A stretch of DNA of 20,011 nt from an uncultured Slackia sp. Its GTDB lineage: Bacteria; Actinomycetota; Coriobacteriia; Coriobacteriales; Eggerthellaceae. Location: NCBI GenBank assembly GCA_900553775.1, contig USEZ01000022.1, forward strand, positions 1 through 20,011, read 5' to 3'. Below, one piece after another: positions 13,172 through 20,011 of the stretch. The first letter of the stretch is position 1, and each line of letters starts with the position of its first letter. The notes below the pieces were generated by a model. That model was not told the DNA's origin. It saw nothing but the letters and a program-made list of their open reading frames with translations, and made no database searches. The translations under genes were made by a program, and so were the position numbers.

Positions 13172-14905
13172 CTAGTCAAGGTCGCCGGCAATATGACGAA
13201 CTGCGTGACGGGCGAAGGTGAGCGTCCGGCCGCACGCCATGCCGTGCGTGAGGTTGTAATAGCCGTCAGCAAAAATGCTTCCCGAGCAATCACCCGCCGC
13301 ATACAAGCCGGGAATAACCTGTCCGTCGGTGTTGTAAACCTGCATGTCGGTATTGATGCGAAGGCCGTCGCCGGTAGACAAAATGATTCCGCCCAAAGTA
13401 ACGCCATAATAAGGAGCCTTACGAATGGAAGAGAGCATGTAGGCTTCTTTGCCGAAATCGACGTCTTCGCCCATGTCGTAAAGCTCATTGTAGCGCTCGA
13501 TGGACGCAAGGAAGTTCTCCTTGTATTCGCCTTCGAGCAGCAGCCCGTCGGCAAGCTCTTCAAGCGTGTCGGCCTTGATAACGACGCCTTTGTCGATCCA
13601 CTCCTTCAAAAGGGCATCCATGCCCATCGCGCTCACCATCATGCGCGTCAGGCCAGCACAACCCAAGCTATGGAAACGCTCGACGTCTTCGGCAAAATTC
13701 GCGTCCCATACCTCGATATACACGCCGCCCGGCTGACACGCGGCAGCATGAGGAGCCCAATCGTAATTCGCATCTTCGTTAAAGAAACGCTCGCCATGGG
13801 TATTCACCTTCAGAAACGGCTGAGAGCCAGGGTTGAACTGACCGTTGGAAGGAGAAGTAAACGAAGGCTCGCCTGCCTCGATGCTCTCAGGCGTATAGCC
13901 CGCCTTCGTGCCAGGCGCAACGGCGCCGCGGTCGAACACCATGGCCATAGGCTCAGCATCCCTCATAGCGCCCGCCCACATGCCGGCTTTGATACCCATG
14001 CCGGTATTGCCGGGCAATGCGTCGCTTGCGGTCAGGCAATGGGTCATAAGCGGATTGAGCGAGGAAAGCATGTCGGGATTGGAGGCATAGCCGCCCGTAG
14101 TAAGCAAAACGTTTTTCGCATTGACTTGCACATAGCCATCGGGCGTGTCGAAAATAGCACCAGTCACCGCACCGGAATCATCCTGCACGAGCTTGGCCAG
14201 GTCGTAGTTATACACGACTTCGTGGCCGGCCTTGTTGATGTAATCCTCAAAAATGTGATTACGGTCGAGCTCCTTGTTCTCTTCGGGGCAGTCTTCGCGT
14301 GCCATATAGTTGACCTGGATGGGAGGCACGTACATGTCAATTCCGACACCGCCATGACCATTCCCCTGATCTGAGTCGAAATTAACGGCGTAGCCATAAG
14401 ATTTCATGATGGATTTCACATATTCGTGCATCTCGGCCGATTCGTCCATCCAAACCTTGACAACACGCATATCGTTCTTACCGCAATAGGACTGACGAAT
14501 AGCGTTGTTGAGGCGAATGGTATCGACTTCCTTACCTGCGGCCGCGCACTCAGGAATATTCACGGCGCCATACCAACCACGCGTTACGGCCAGCGCGCCA
14601 GTCTTTTCCGCAATCATGAAGTCAAGCCCCAGATCGGATGCGGTCGCAGCAGCCACGATACCGCCATTGCCCGCACCGACGATGAGCAGATCCGTCTCTT
14701 CCGTCTTCACGATATCGGATGCAGCGATTTCAGGAGCTTCGCCCAACCAGGCAGGAGCTTGCCCCACCAGCGTCTTCGGCGCATCCGCGACAGGTGCAGA
14801 TGCCGTCTCTTTTGGCGCACACCCCACAACTCCCGCCGCAGCAACGGCGCCCGCCGCAGCAACGGCGCCTGCCAAGAAATTACGACGGCTCAATTCGTTC
14901 CTCAT
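13172..14905 (-). CDS. Tat-exported FAD-dependent reductase (fumarate reductase/flavocytochrome superfamily)
   Basis: A 577-residue flavoprotein of the FAD_binding_2 family. The twin-arginine signal SRRNFLAG (6-13) is followed by a hydrophobic stretch and lipobox-like VVGC (Cys29), so it is probably a Tat-exported lipoprotein. The FAD-binding loop is GAGNGG (77-82), with GLYAAGDCSG (533-542) near the C-terminus. It has no CxxCH heme motif and no FMN-binding domain, so a separate electron donor is needed. None is adjacent. Active-site positions differ from fumarate reductase: GERFFNEDANYD puts Tyr381 where the catalytic Arg sits, Val502 replaces the His before TxGG, and Asn551 replaces the carboxylate-binding Arg. 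A non-fumarate acceptor is likely. The ATG at 14905 has AGGAGGG upstream. The convergent LuxR gene is its likely regulator. Confidence 0.92.
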   Translation of the reverse strand: MRNELSRRNFLAGAVAAAGAVAAAGVVGCAPKETASAPVADAPKTLVGQAPAWLGEAPEIAASDIVKTEETDLLIVGAGNGGIVAAATASDLGLDFMIAEKTGALAVTRGWYGAVNIPECAAAGKEVDTIRLNNAIRQSYCGKNDMRVVKVWMDESAEMHEYVKSIMKSYGYAVNFDSDQGNGHGGVGIDMYVPPIQVNYMAREDCPEENKELDRNHIFEDYINKAGHEVVYNYDLAKLVQDDSGAVTGAIFDTPDGYVQVNAKNVLLTTGGYASNPDMLSSLNPLMTHCLTASDALPGNTGMGIKAGMWAGAMRDAEPMAMVFDRGAVAPGTKAGYTPESIEAGEPSFTSPSNGQFNPGSQPFLKVNTHGERFFNEDANYDWAPHAAACQPGGVYIEVWDANFAEDVERFHSLGCAGLTRMMVSAMGMDALLKEWIDKGVVIKADTLEELADGLLLEGEYKENFLASIERYNELYDMGEDVDFGKEAYMLSSIRKAPYYGVTLGGIILSTGDGLRINTDMQVYNTDGQVIPGLYAAGDCSGSIFADGYYNLTHGMACGRTLTFARHAVRHIAGDLD

Positions 14906-15051
14906 ATATACCCTCCTCGAATAACCGGCAAGGCGACAAATGCAACTAATCGGATTGCAGCCCTTGTAAGGATTCGTAGCATCCTCGATCAGCCGCCCTG
15001 CGAACAGTCCGCATCCTATGAATCCATCGGAATCGATGCGTCACCCTCGAT

Positions 15052-15117
15052 GGGGGATTAAGGAAATATGGGTATCTATCAGGAAAAACTATGCATTGCA
15101 TGCAAAATTATCCCCCA
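15052..15117 (-). promoter_or_regulatory. Inverted repeat and palindrome upstream of the flavoprotein gene
   Basis: In the 266-bp gap before the flavoprotein gene, 8-bp arms TGGGGGAT (15052-15059) and ATCCCCCA (15110-15117) are about 50 bases apart. Between them lies the perfect palindrome TTGCATGCAA (15096-15105). The site is about 150-210 bases upstream of the flavoprotein start and could be an operator region or the end of the upstream transcript. I could not place a convincing promoter here. Confidence 0.35.
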
Positions 15118-15171
15118 CTGCTGGTGAGGGCGGCAAACGACCTGGATTACAGGCCGCTGCGCGATGGCCTC

Positions 15172-15816
15172 CTACAGATTTATCGCGGCACCGGGATTGT
15201 CGGGCACCGCGCCGATGAGAACCTGGCCGCAATCCTGCATGCGGCCCGCCCATTCGCGCACATCGTACCAAAACTGGTTTTCGTACGTTCCCTCGTCGCT
15301 GACCACGCCGATGGCGTCCATACCCACGCCGTGCGCGTCGAAAACGGCGCGATACAGGTGGTATTCCTGCGTGACCACCATGCAGCTTTCCGCGCCGAAG
15401 ACATGGGAAACGCGCCACATGGTGTCGTAGGTATGATATCCGCCCGGATCGCAGTACACGTCGCCCGAAGGCACGCCGCGCGAAACGGCGTAGTCTTTCA
15501 TCGCGCTCGGCTCGTCGTAGTTCGCCTCGCGCCCGTCGCCCGACATGATGATCGTCGGAGCGAATCCGCAATTGTATAGATTGATGGCGGCGTCGACGCG
15601 GTTTTCCAGAATGGGCGACAGCGACCCATCGGCATAGACGCTCGCGCCCAAAACGACGATGCAATCGACCCGCCAGGGGGCCTCGCACGACACCGCGCTA
15701 TCGAGCGTTTCGATGTCGGCCTTCGAAGAGAGCACGATCCAGGCATTCACGCCGACAACGACGACGATGCACGCAAGCGCCATCGCGGCGACGCCTTTGA
15801 AAAACCCTCGAATCAA
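15172..15816 (-). CDS. SanA/YdcF-like (DUF218) membrane-anchored protein
   Basis: A 214-residue protein with one N-terminal membrane anchor (about residues 8-30) and a DUF218 domain. Family features are DCIVVLGASVYADGSLSP (51-68), LENRVDAAINLY (70-81), MSGDG (91-95) and the segment GGYHTYDTMW (125-134). Members such as SanA affect envelope barrier function, but their biochemical activity is not settled. The start is most likely TTG at 15816, behind AAAGGGAG. Frames extending upstream add a cysteine-rich run with no ribosome binding site and lose the N-terminal anchor position. It is flanked by the leuS terminator on one side and the flavoprotein on the other, in the same direction, and is probably its own transcription unit. 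Confidence 0.82.
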   Translation of the reverse strand: MIRGFFKGVAAMALACIVVVVGVNAWIVLSSKADIETLDSAVSCEAPWRVDCIVVLGASVYADGSLSPILENRVDAAINLYNCGFAPTIIMSGDGREANYDEPSAMKDYAVSRGVPSGDVYCDPGGYHTYDTMWRVSHVFGAESCMVVTQEYHLYRAVFDAHGVGMDAIGVVSDEGTYENQFWYDVREWAGRMQDCGQVLIGAVPDNPGAAINL

Positions 15817-16002
15817 AACGCTCCCTTTCTCGGGGAAACCACATCCCCGCTCGACGGCGCCGAACAGCCGGCACGCCGCACACGGCATTGCGCATCGTTG
15901 TGCGCATAACATTCCTTTTGCATCCTACCCCACCCCGAAAACCAGCGGCGCCCGCTCGGCGACCTCCACGGGAAATCGGCCGTGCCTGCAAGAATGCAAC
16001 AC

Positions 16003-16036
16003 AAAAAAACAGGCGCCGCCCCGAAAGACGACGCCC
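16003..16036 (-). terminator. Rho-independent terminator of leuS
   Basis: On the minus strand GGCGTCGTC pairs with GGCGGCGCC (nine pairs including two G-U) around a 6-base loop, followed by TG and seven T. It lies about 45 bases after the leuS stop. Confidence 0.8.
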
Positions 16037-16081
16037 GGAATCGACTGCCTATTTCACGCGGAAGCGGCTCGGCAGGACGGG

Positions 16082-18631
16082 TTATTTCACCACGATGTTG
16101 ACCAGACGGCCGGGAATGACGATCTGCTTGACCACCGTCTTGCCGTCGACGGCCTTGGCGACGGCCGCCATGGCCTCTTCGACGATCGCCGCATCGGCGG
16201 CGTCGGCGGTAACCGTGATGCGTGCCTTCACCTTGCCGTTGACCTGCACGGCAAGCTCGACCTCGTCGGCCTTGGCCATCTCGGGGTCGTACGTCGGCCA
16301 CGCTTCGTTGTGCACGCTGCCCTCGTGGCCGAGCACCGTGTGCCACAGCTCTTCGGAGAAGTGCGCAGCCATAGGCGCAAGCAGCTTCACGATGGTTTCG
16401 GCCACGTCGCGGCCGAGCTCGGCATCGCGCGCGGCAGGCGCGTTCTTGCGCAGGTAATCGCCCGAAGCGTTCACCAGCTCCATGATCGCGGCGATGGCCG
16501 TGTTGAAGTTGTTGCGCTCGAAGTCGTCGGTCACCTTGCCGGCAACGCGATGACGCTCGCGCAGCAGCGCCTTGGCGGATTCGGCCGCCTGCTCGGGCGT
16601 GGCCGCACCCTCTTCGTAATACGTCTGGTCGTCGGCTTCGCCCATGAGATCGTAGACGATGCGCCACACGCGGTTGAGGAAGCGGTAGATGCCGCCGAGG
16701 CCCGCCTCGTTCCAGTCGAGGTCTTTATCGGGCGGCGCCATGAACAGGATGTACGTGCGCACGGCATCGGCGCCGTATTCGTTCATCATGTCGACGGGCG
16801 ACACCACGTTGCCCTTTGATTTCGACATCGTCTCGCCATGCTCGTCTTTCACCATGCCCTGGCACAAAAGATTGGTGAACGGCTCGTCGAAATCGACCAT
16901 GCCCGCGTCGCGCAGCACCTTGGTGAAGAAGCGCGAATAGAGCAGGTGCAAAATGGCGTGTTCGATGCCGCCGATGTACTGGTCGACGGGCATGTAGCGG
17001 TTCGCCTTGTCGGCCGCGAACGGCAGCTGCTCGTTGTGGGGGTCGCAATAGCGCAGGTAATACCAGCTCGAGCAGGTGAACGTGTCCATGGTGTCGGTCT
17101 CGCGACGGGCGGGACGGCCGCACTTCGGGCAGGTGCATTCCACGAATTCCTTATGGTCGGCCAGCTGCTCGCCCTTCGTGATGTCCAGATCGAGCGGCAG
17201 CTCCACCGGCAGGTCTTCTTCGGGGACGGCAACGATGCCGCACTCGTCGCAATAGATTGCAGGAATCGGATTGCCCCAGTAGCGCTGGCGGCTGATCAGC
17301 CAATCGCGCAGACGGAACTGCACGGACAGCTTGCCTTTGCCTGCGGCCTCGAGGTCGGCGATGATCGCGTCCACGGCGGGCGAATGCTTGCCGCCCTCCA
17401 TGCCGGTGTATTTGCCCGACTGAACCAGATAGCCCGTGGCCTCGAACGACTGCTCCCAGTCGACGTTTTCGACCACCATGTCCTGCTGATCTTTGAGCTG
17501 CTCGTACAGTTCGTCTTCCTTCGGCAGGATAATCGGCGGCACGGGCAGGCCGTATTTGCGAGCGAATTCGAAGTCGCGCTGGTCGCCGCAGGGAACGGCC
17601 ATGACGGCGCCGGTGCCGTAATCGGCCACCACGTAATCGGCAACCCATACGGGAACCTTCTTGCCGTTGATGGGGTTGACCACGTAACGGCCCGTGAACG
17701 CGCCGTGCTTTTCCAGATCGCCCTGCGCGCGCTCGACGGCCGTAATCTTCTCGGCGCCTTCGACCACCTCGCGCACGGCGGCCTCGTATTCGCTGCCTTC
17801 GACAAGCTCCATCAGCCCGTCGTATTCGGGCGCGAGCAGGAAGAAGCTGCAGCCGAACAGCGTATCGGGACGCGTGGTGAACACGGTGATGTCGTGGCCT
17901 TCCATGGGCTCGCCCGAAGCGTCGCACAGCGTGAAATCGACCTCGGCGCCTTCGGAGCGGCCGATCCAGTTGGCCTGCATCTGCTTCACGCGCTCAGGCC
18001 AGCCTTCGAGCTTGTCGAGGTCGTCGAGCAGCTCCTGGGCGTAATCGGTGATCTTGAAATACCACTGCTCCAGCTCGCGGCGCTCGACGGCGTTGCCGCA
18101 GCGCCAGCACACGCCCTCGGTGACCTGCTCGTTCGCCAGAACGGTATGGCACGATTCGCACCAGTTCACCGGATTGCTGCGACGCTCGACCAGGCCCTTC
18201 TCCCACATTTTGAGGAAGATCCACTGGCCCCAGCGATAGTATTCCTTATCGCACGTACGCACCGTGCGGTCCCAGTCGTAGGAAAAGCCCATGCGCTTGA
18301 ACACGTTGCGCTGGGTTTCGATGTTGCCGTACGTCCAGGTGGCAGGATGGCCGTTGTGTTTGATGGCGGCGTTTTCGGCAGGAAGGCCGAATGCATCCCA
18401 GCCCATGGGATGCAGCACGTCGAAGCCGCGCATCTTGTTATAGCGGGCGATCACGTCGCCGATCGAATAGTTGCGCGCGTGGCCCATATGGGGGTCGCCC
18501 GACGGATAGGGGAACATCTCGAGCACGTATTTCTTGGGCTTCGAGGCGTCTTCCGCCATCTTGTTCTGGTCGGTTTCCTCCCAGACCGCCTGCCAACGCG
18601 GCTCTATTTCGTGGGGGTTGTACTCTTTCAT
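16082..18631 (-). CDS. leuS: Leucyl-tRNA synthetase
   Basis: An 849-residue cytoplasmic class I aminoacyl-tRNA synthetase that charges tRNA-Leu. The HIGH-type motif is HMGH (48-51) within PYPSGDPHMGHARNY, and the KMSKS-type motif is MSKSK (from residue 602). The CP1 editing domain shows TTRPDTLFG (near residue 250) and AVPCGDQRDFEFA, keeping the aspartate typical of the proofreading site. Zinc-type cysteine pairs occur in CESC...CWRC (about 157-180) and in CDEC and CPKC segments further on. The length is that of bacterial LeuRS. The ATG at 18631 was chosen because AGGAG lies six bases upstream; an in-frame ATG nine codons earlier has no ribosome binding site. It appears monocistronic, with its own promoter and terminator. 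No T-box leader was seen. Confidence 0.97.
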   Translation of the reverse strand: MKEYNPHEIEPRWQAVWEETDQNKMAEDASKPKKYVLEMFPYPSGDPHMGHARNYSIGDVIARYNKMRGFDVLHPMGWDAFGLPAENAAIKHNGHPATWTYGNIETQRNVFKRMGFSYDWDRTVRTCDKEYYRWGQWIFLKMWEKGLVERRSNPVNWCESCHTVLANEQVTEGVCWRCGNAVERRELEQWYFKITDYAQELLDDLDKLEGWPERVKQMQANWIGRSEGAEVDFTLCDASGEPMEGHDITVFTTRPDTLFGCSFFLLAPEYDGLMELVEGSEYEAAVREVVEGAEKITAVERAQGDLEKHGAFTGRYVVNPINGKKVPVWVADYVVADYGTGAVMAVPCGDQRDFEFARKYGLPVPPIILPKEDELYEQLKDQQDMVVENVDWEQSFEATGYLVQSGKYTGMEGGKHSPAVDAIIADLEAAGKGKLSVQFRLRDWLISRQRYWGNPIPAIYCDECGIVAVPEEDLPVELPLDLDITKGEQLADHKEFVECTCPKCGRPARRETDTMDTFTCSSWYYLRYCDPHNEQLPFAADKANRYMPVDQYIGGIEHAILHLLYSRFFTKVLRDAGMVDFDEPFTNLLCQGMVKDEHGETMSKSKGNVVSPVDMMNEYGADAVRTYILFMAPPDKDLDWNEAGLGGIYRFLNRVWRIVYDLMGEADDQTYYEEGAATPEQAAESAKALLRERHRVAGKVTDDFERNNFNTAIAAIMELVNASGDYLRKNAPAARDAELGRDVAETIVKLLAPMAAHFSEELWHTVLGHEGSVHNEAWPTYDPEMAKADEVELAVQVNGKVKARITVTADAADAAIVEEAMAAVAKAVDGKTVVKQIVIPGRLVNIVVK

Positions 18632-18944
18632 CTGCAGCTCCTGGATGTCTCGAAACATGCGGCCGCATGCGGCTCTTGGAACATGAATTCCGCCTATTAT
18701 ACGGCCGCGCGCAAAAATGGCGAAACCGACGCGGGAAAATTAACCGGGCTTTGACCGAGGGCTCATTGGCTCAACACGATGAGTGCCGTCGCGCCCGAGA
18801 GGCGCCGAGAAAGACGGGCGCGGAGAAATTTAACTCGACCTCGTCCGAAACAAGCCCCCTCTCGAACGGTGATTTCCTTCCCCGCTTTATTACCGCCTGC
18901 TATCCTTAAATATACATGTCCACCACGTCACGAAAGGAACCTCC
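18632..18944. other. 313-bp divergent spacer between leuS and the Ltp-domain gene
   Basis: No gene is supported here; frames crossing it encode low-complexity arginine-rich sequence. The leuS side holds a 12-bp palindrome GCCGCATGCGGC (18662-18673) in the leader and the -10 at 18696-18701. The middle contains a hairpin with perfect 8-bp arms CGCGCCCG (18790-18797) and CGGGCGCG (18815-18822) around 17 bases, with no T-run after it on either strand. Near the right end is AT-rich TTAAATATACAT (18906-18917), where the promoter of the rightward gene may lie, without a clear -35. Confidence 0.5.
18696..18701 (-). promoter_or_regulatory. leuS -10 element
   Basis: A consensus TATAAT on the minus strand lies 64 bases upstream of the leuS ATG. 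The -35 is weak (TTTCGC at 18-base spacing). It is the only good promoter-like hexamer in the spacer for this direction. Confidence 0.5.
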
Positions 18945-19798
18945 ATGGACAAGCCCATCGAAGCGCCCACCCCCCCCCGGAGATAAACGGACCGCAGTCT
19001 CCCAAGAAAGGCACCCTGTCGCCGAAGCAAAAGAAGCTTATAGCAGGCACAGTCGCAGCAATCGCCATTTTCATCCTCATCGCGGCACTTCTACCCTGTA
19101 GCCACGAATGGAAGGAAGCGACCTGCACGCAACCCAAAACGTGCACGAAATGCGAAGCAACCGAAGGCGATTCCTTGGGCCACGATTGGAAAGAAGCAAC
19201 GTGCACCCAGCCTAAGACATGCGACCGCTGCAAAGCGACCGAAGGCAAGCCCCTCGGGCATGAAGTTGCGGAATGGACGACCGACAAAGAGCCAAGCTGC
19301 ACGGAGACGGGATCGAAACACGGAATCTGCATTCGATGCAAAGAAACCATCGAATCCGGAATCCCGAAGACCGAGCATATCGAAGGCGAATGGGCTACCG
19401 TGAAAGAGCCCGTGGTCAATCGCGACGGCAGCGTTACCCCTGGCGAAAAGAACCTCACCTGCGCAACGTGTGGAGAAGTTCTTTCCCGCGAGCCCATCAA
19501 GCTCGAACTGAGCACCTCCCAGAAAAATGCGATGCGCACCGCGCAAAGATACCTCGATACCATGGGCTTCTCGTACTCGGGCCTCATCGACCAGCTCGAA
19601 TATGAAAAGTATTCCCTTGAAGATGCGACATTCGCGGCAGACCACTGCGGCGCAGACTGGAATGAGCAGGCGGCACGAGTTGCTCAACGATATATCGACG
19701 TCATGAGTTTTTCTCGCGGCGGCCTCATCGACCAGCTCGAATACGAAGGATTCAACCAGGAACAAGCAACCTACGGAGCCGATGCCGTCGGCCTGTAA
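18945..19798 (+). CDS. Membrane-anchored Ltp-domain protein, frame broken at a C9 tract
   Basis: Candidate superinfection-exclusion protein. The ATG at 18945 has AAAGGA six bases upstream, but its frame stops after 13 codons because nine C at 18970-18978 shift it. One extra C gives a continuous 284-residue protein; coordinates here span that joined frame. Its parts are a Pro/Lys-rich N-terminus (1-31), one membrane span (about 32-50) oriented to place the rest outside, and two 26-residue Cys-rich repeats (54-105, HEWKEATCTQPKTC). A further CxxC region (119-177) precedes two copies of a host-cell-surface lipoprotein motif (about 191-237 and 239-284; GLIDQLEYE in each, DWNEQA between). That last domain matches Ltp of Streptococcus phage TP-J34, which blocks phage DNA entry. 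LLPC (52) is not a proper lipobox. Alternatives are a pseudogene or a sequencing error in the C run. Confidence 0.8.
18970..18978 (+). repeat. Homopolymeric C9 tract in the 5' end of the Ltp-domain gene
   Basis: Nine consecutive C follow codon 8 of the gene starting at 18945. With nine C the frame ends in TAA at 18984; with ten (or seven) it continues through the whole protein. Runs of this kind mutate by slipped-strand mispairing and commonly serve as on/off switches. Confidence 0.85.
19103..19258 (+). repeat. Two tandem 78-bp cysteine-rich repeats
   Basis: Two adjacent 26-codon units encode H-[ED]-WKEATCTQPKTC-x2-C-[EK]-ATEG-x2-LG. Protein identity is high, while many third positions differ, so the duplication is old or has been under selection for sequence. 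Each unit carries three cysteines. A degenerate third copy may follow in the next 25 residues. Confidence 0.8.
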
Positions 19799-19905
19799 TC
19801 CATTTCCCAGCGCGGCATACCCCCACACGCAACCTTAAAGCGATCGAACGCAAGGCTCCAACCTTAGATACGTCCGCCCATTGCGAACGCTTCTTGCAAT
19901 CGGGC

Positions 19906-19943
19906 AAAAGCCCAGCTTCGAAGAAACAGGATGCTGGACTTTT
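19906..19943. terminator. Bidirectional hairpin terminator after the Ltp-domain gene
   Basis: AAAAGCCCAGC (19906-19916) pairs with GCTGGACTTTT (19933-19943) with one C-A mismatch and a 16-base loop. The arms end in A4/T4, so it can terminate in both directions, and on the plus strand CGTTTG follows. It lies about 107 bases past the stop codon. Confidence 0.55.
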
Positions 19944-20011
19944 CGTTTGACACCAGAACAGTTTGCCGATTCCCCGGAATGCTGCATGCAATAGTGGAAT
20001 TGAAACGTCGC
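19944..20011. other. Right edge, no gene seen
   Basis: The last 68 bases hold no recognisable coding start. A TTGACA (19947-19952) resembles a -35, but no -10 follows at proper spacing. The final bases read GTGGAATTGAAAC, which resembles the end of some CRISPR repeats but occurs only once here. Confidence 0.3.

Noticed and set aside
13169..14374. Plus-strand open frame opposite the flavoprotein
   Set aside because: No motif or ribosome binding site, and it lies fully inside a confident gene on the other strand.
16838..18754. Long plus-strand open frame opposite leuS
   Set aside because: Antisense shadow of an unmistakable leucyl-tRNA synthetase, with no domain of its own.
18632..18780. T-box riboswitch ahead of leuS
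   Set aside because: I looked for the conserved GGGTGG-type T-box and antiterminator on the minus strand and found neither; the leader after the -10 is only about 60 bases.
18779..18944. Upstream in-frame start for the Ltp-domain gene at 18779
   Set aside because: It avoids the C-tract frame problem but adds Arg-rich low-complexity sequence with no ribosome binding site and crosses a GC-rich hairpin. The ATG at 18945 with AAAGGA is far more plausible.

Overview
The window looks like chromosome of a strictly anaerobic, high-GC actinobacterium of the class Coriobacteriia, probably family Eggerthellaceae. This is inferred from gene content and not from a marker-gene search. The clues are two LuxR-type regulators with large multi-pass membrane N-termini sitting beside anaerobic reductases, a DMSO-reductase-family operon, a Tat-exported FAD reductase that is not fused to a cytochrome, and a polyferredoxin. 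I saw no rRNA or tRNA gene, insertion sequence or convincing CRISPR array.

Layout. (1) 1-2194, minus: a polar amino-acid ABC uptake operon (binding lipoprotein, permease, ATPase cut by the left edge), with a good promoter, a 22-bp palindromic operator and a possible nine-residue leader peptide in front. (2) 2202-7722, minus: a molybdopterin reductase operon in the order catalytic subunit, Fe-S subunit 1, strong terminator, Fe-S subunit 2, TorD-type chaperone, DmsC-type membrane anchor. A membrane-bound LuxR regulator (7906-9594, plus) is divergent from it and shares a palindrome-rich 183-bp intergenic region. (3) 9651-10823, minus: a cytoplasmic polyferredoxin with a C-terminal zinc-ribbon-like motif, then a 750-bp stretch with no convincing gene. 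(4) 11574-13004, plus: a second membrane-LuxR regulator, convergent with a Tat-exported flavoprotein reductase (13172-14905, minus). (5) 15172-15816, minus: a SanA/YdcF-like envelope protein; then leuS (16082-18631, minus). (6) 18945-19798, plus: a membrane-anchored protein with cysteine-rich repeats and a C-terminal Ltp-type superinfection-exclusion domain, whose reading frame is broken by a run of nine C.

How the parts fit. Region 2 appears to be a respiratory unit. The Tat-exported molybdoenzyme would take electrons from the quinone pool through the DmsC anchor and DmsB-type Fe-S proteins, with the TorD chaperone checking cofactor loading and the adjacent LuxR protein as probable regulator. 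Region 4 repeats the regulator-plus-reductase pattern with a flavoenzyme whose active site does not look like that of a fumarate reductase. No substrate can be assigned from sequence for either enzyme.

The most unusual item is the gene at 18945: its good ribosome binding site and ATG lead into a C9 tract that throws it out of frame, while C10 (or C7) would give a continuous 284-residue protein. It is a candidate phase-variable phage-exclusion protein. Also notable are a Cys-to-Asn change in one Fe-S motif of the first DmsB-type subunit, visible by comparison with its neighbouring paralogue, and a terminator placed only about 37 bases before the second Fe-S subunit.
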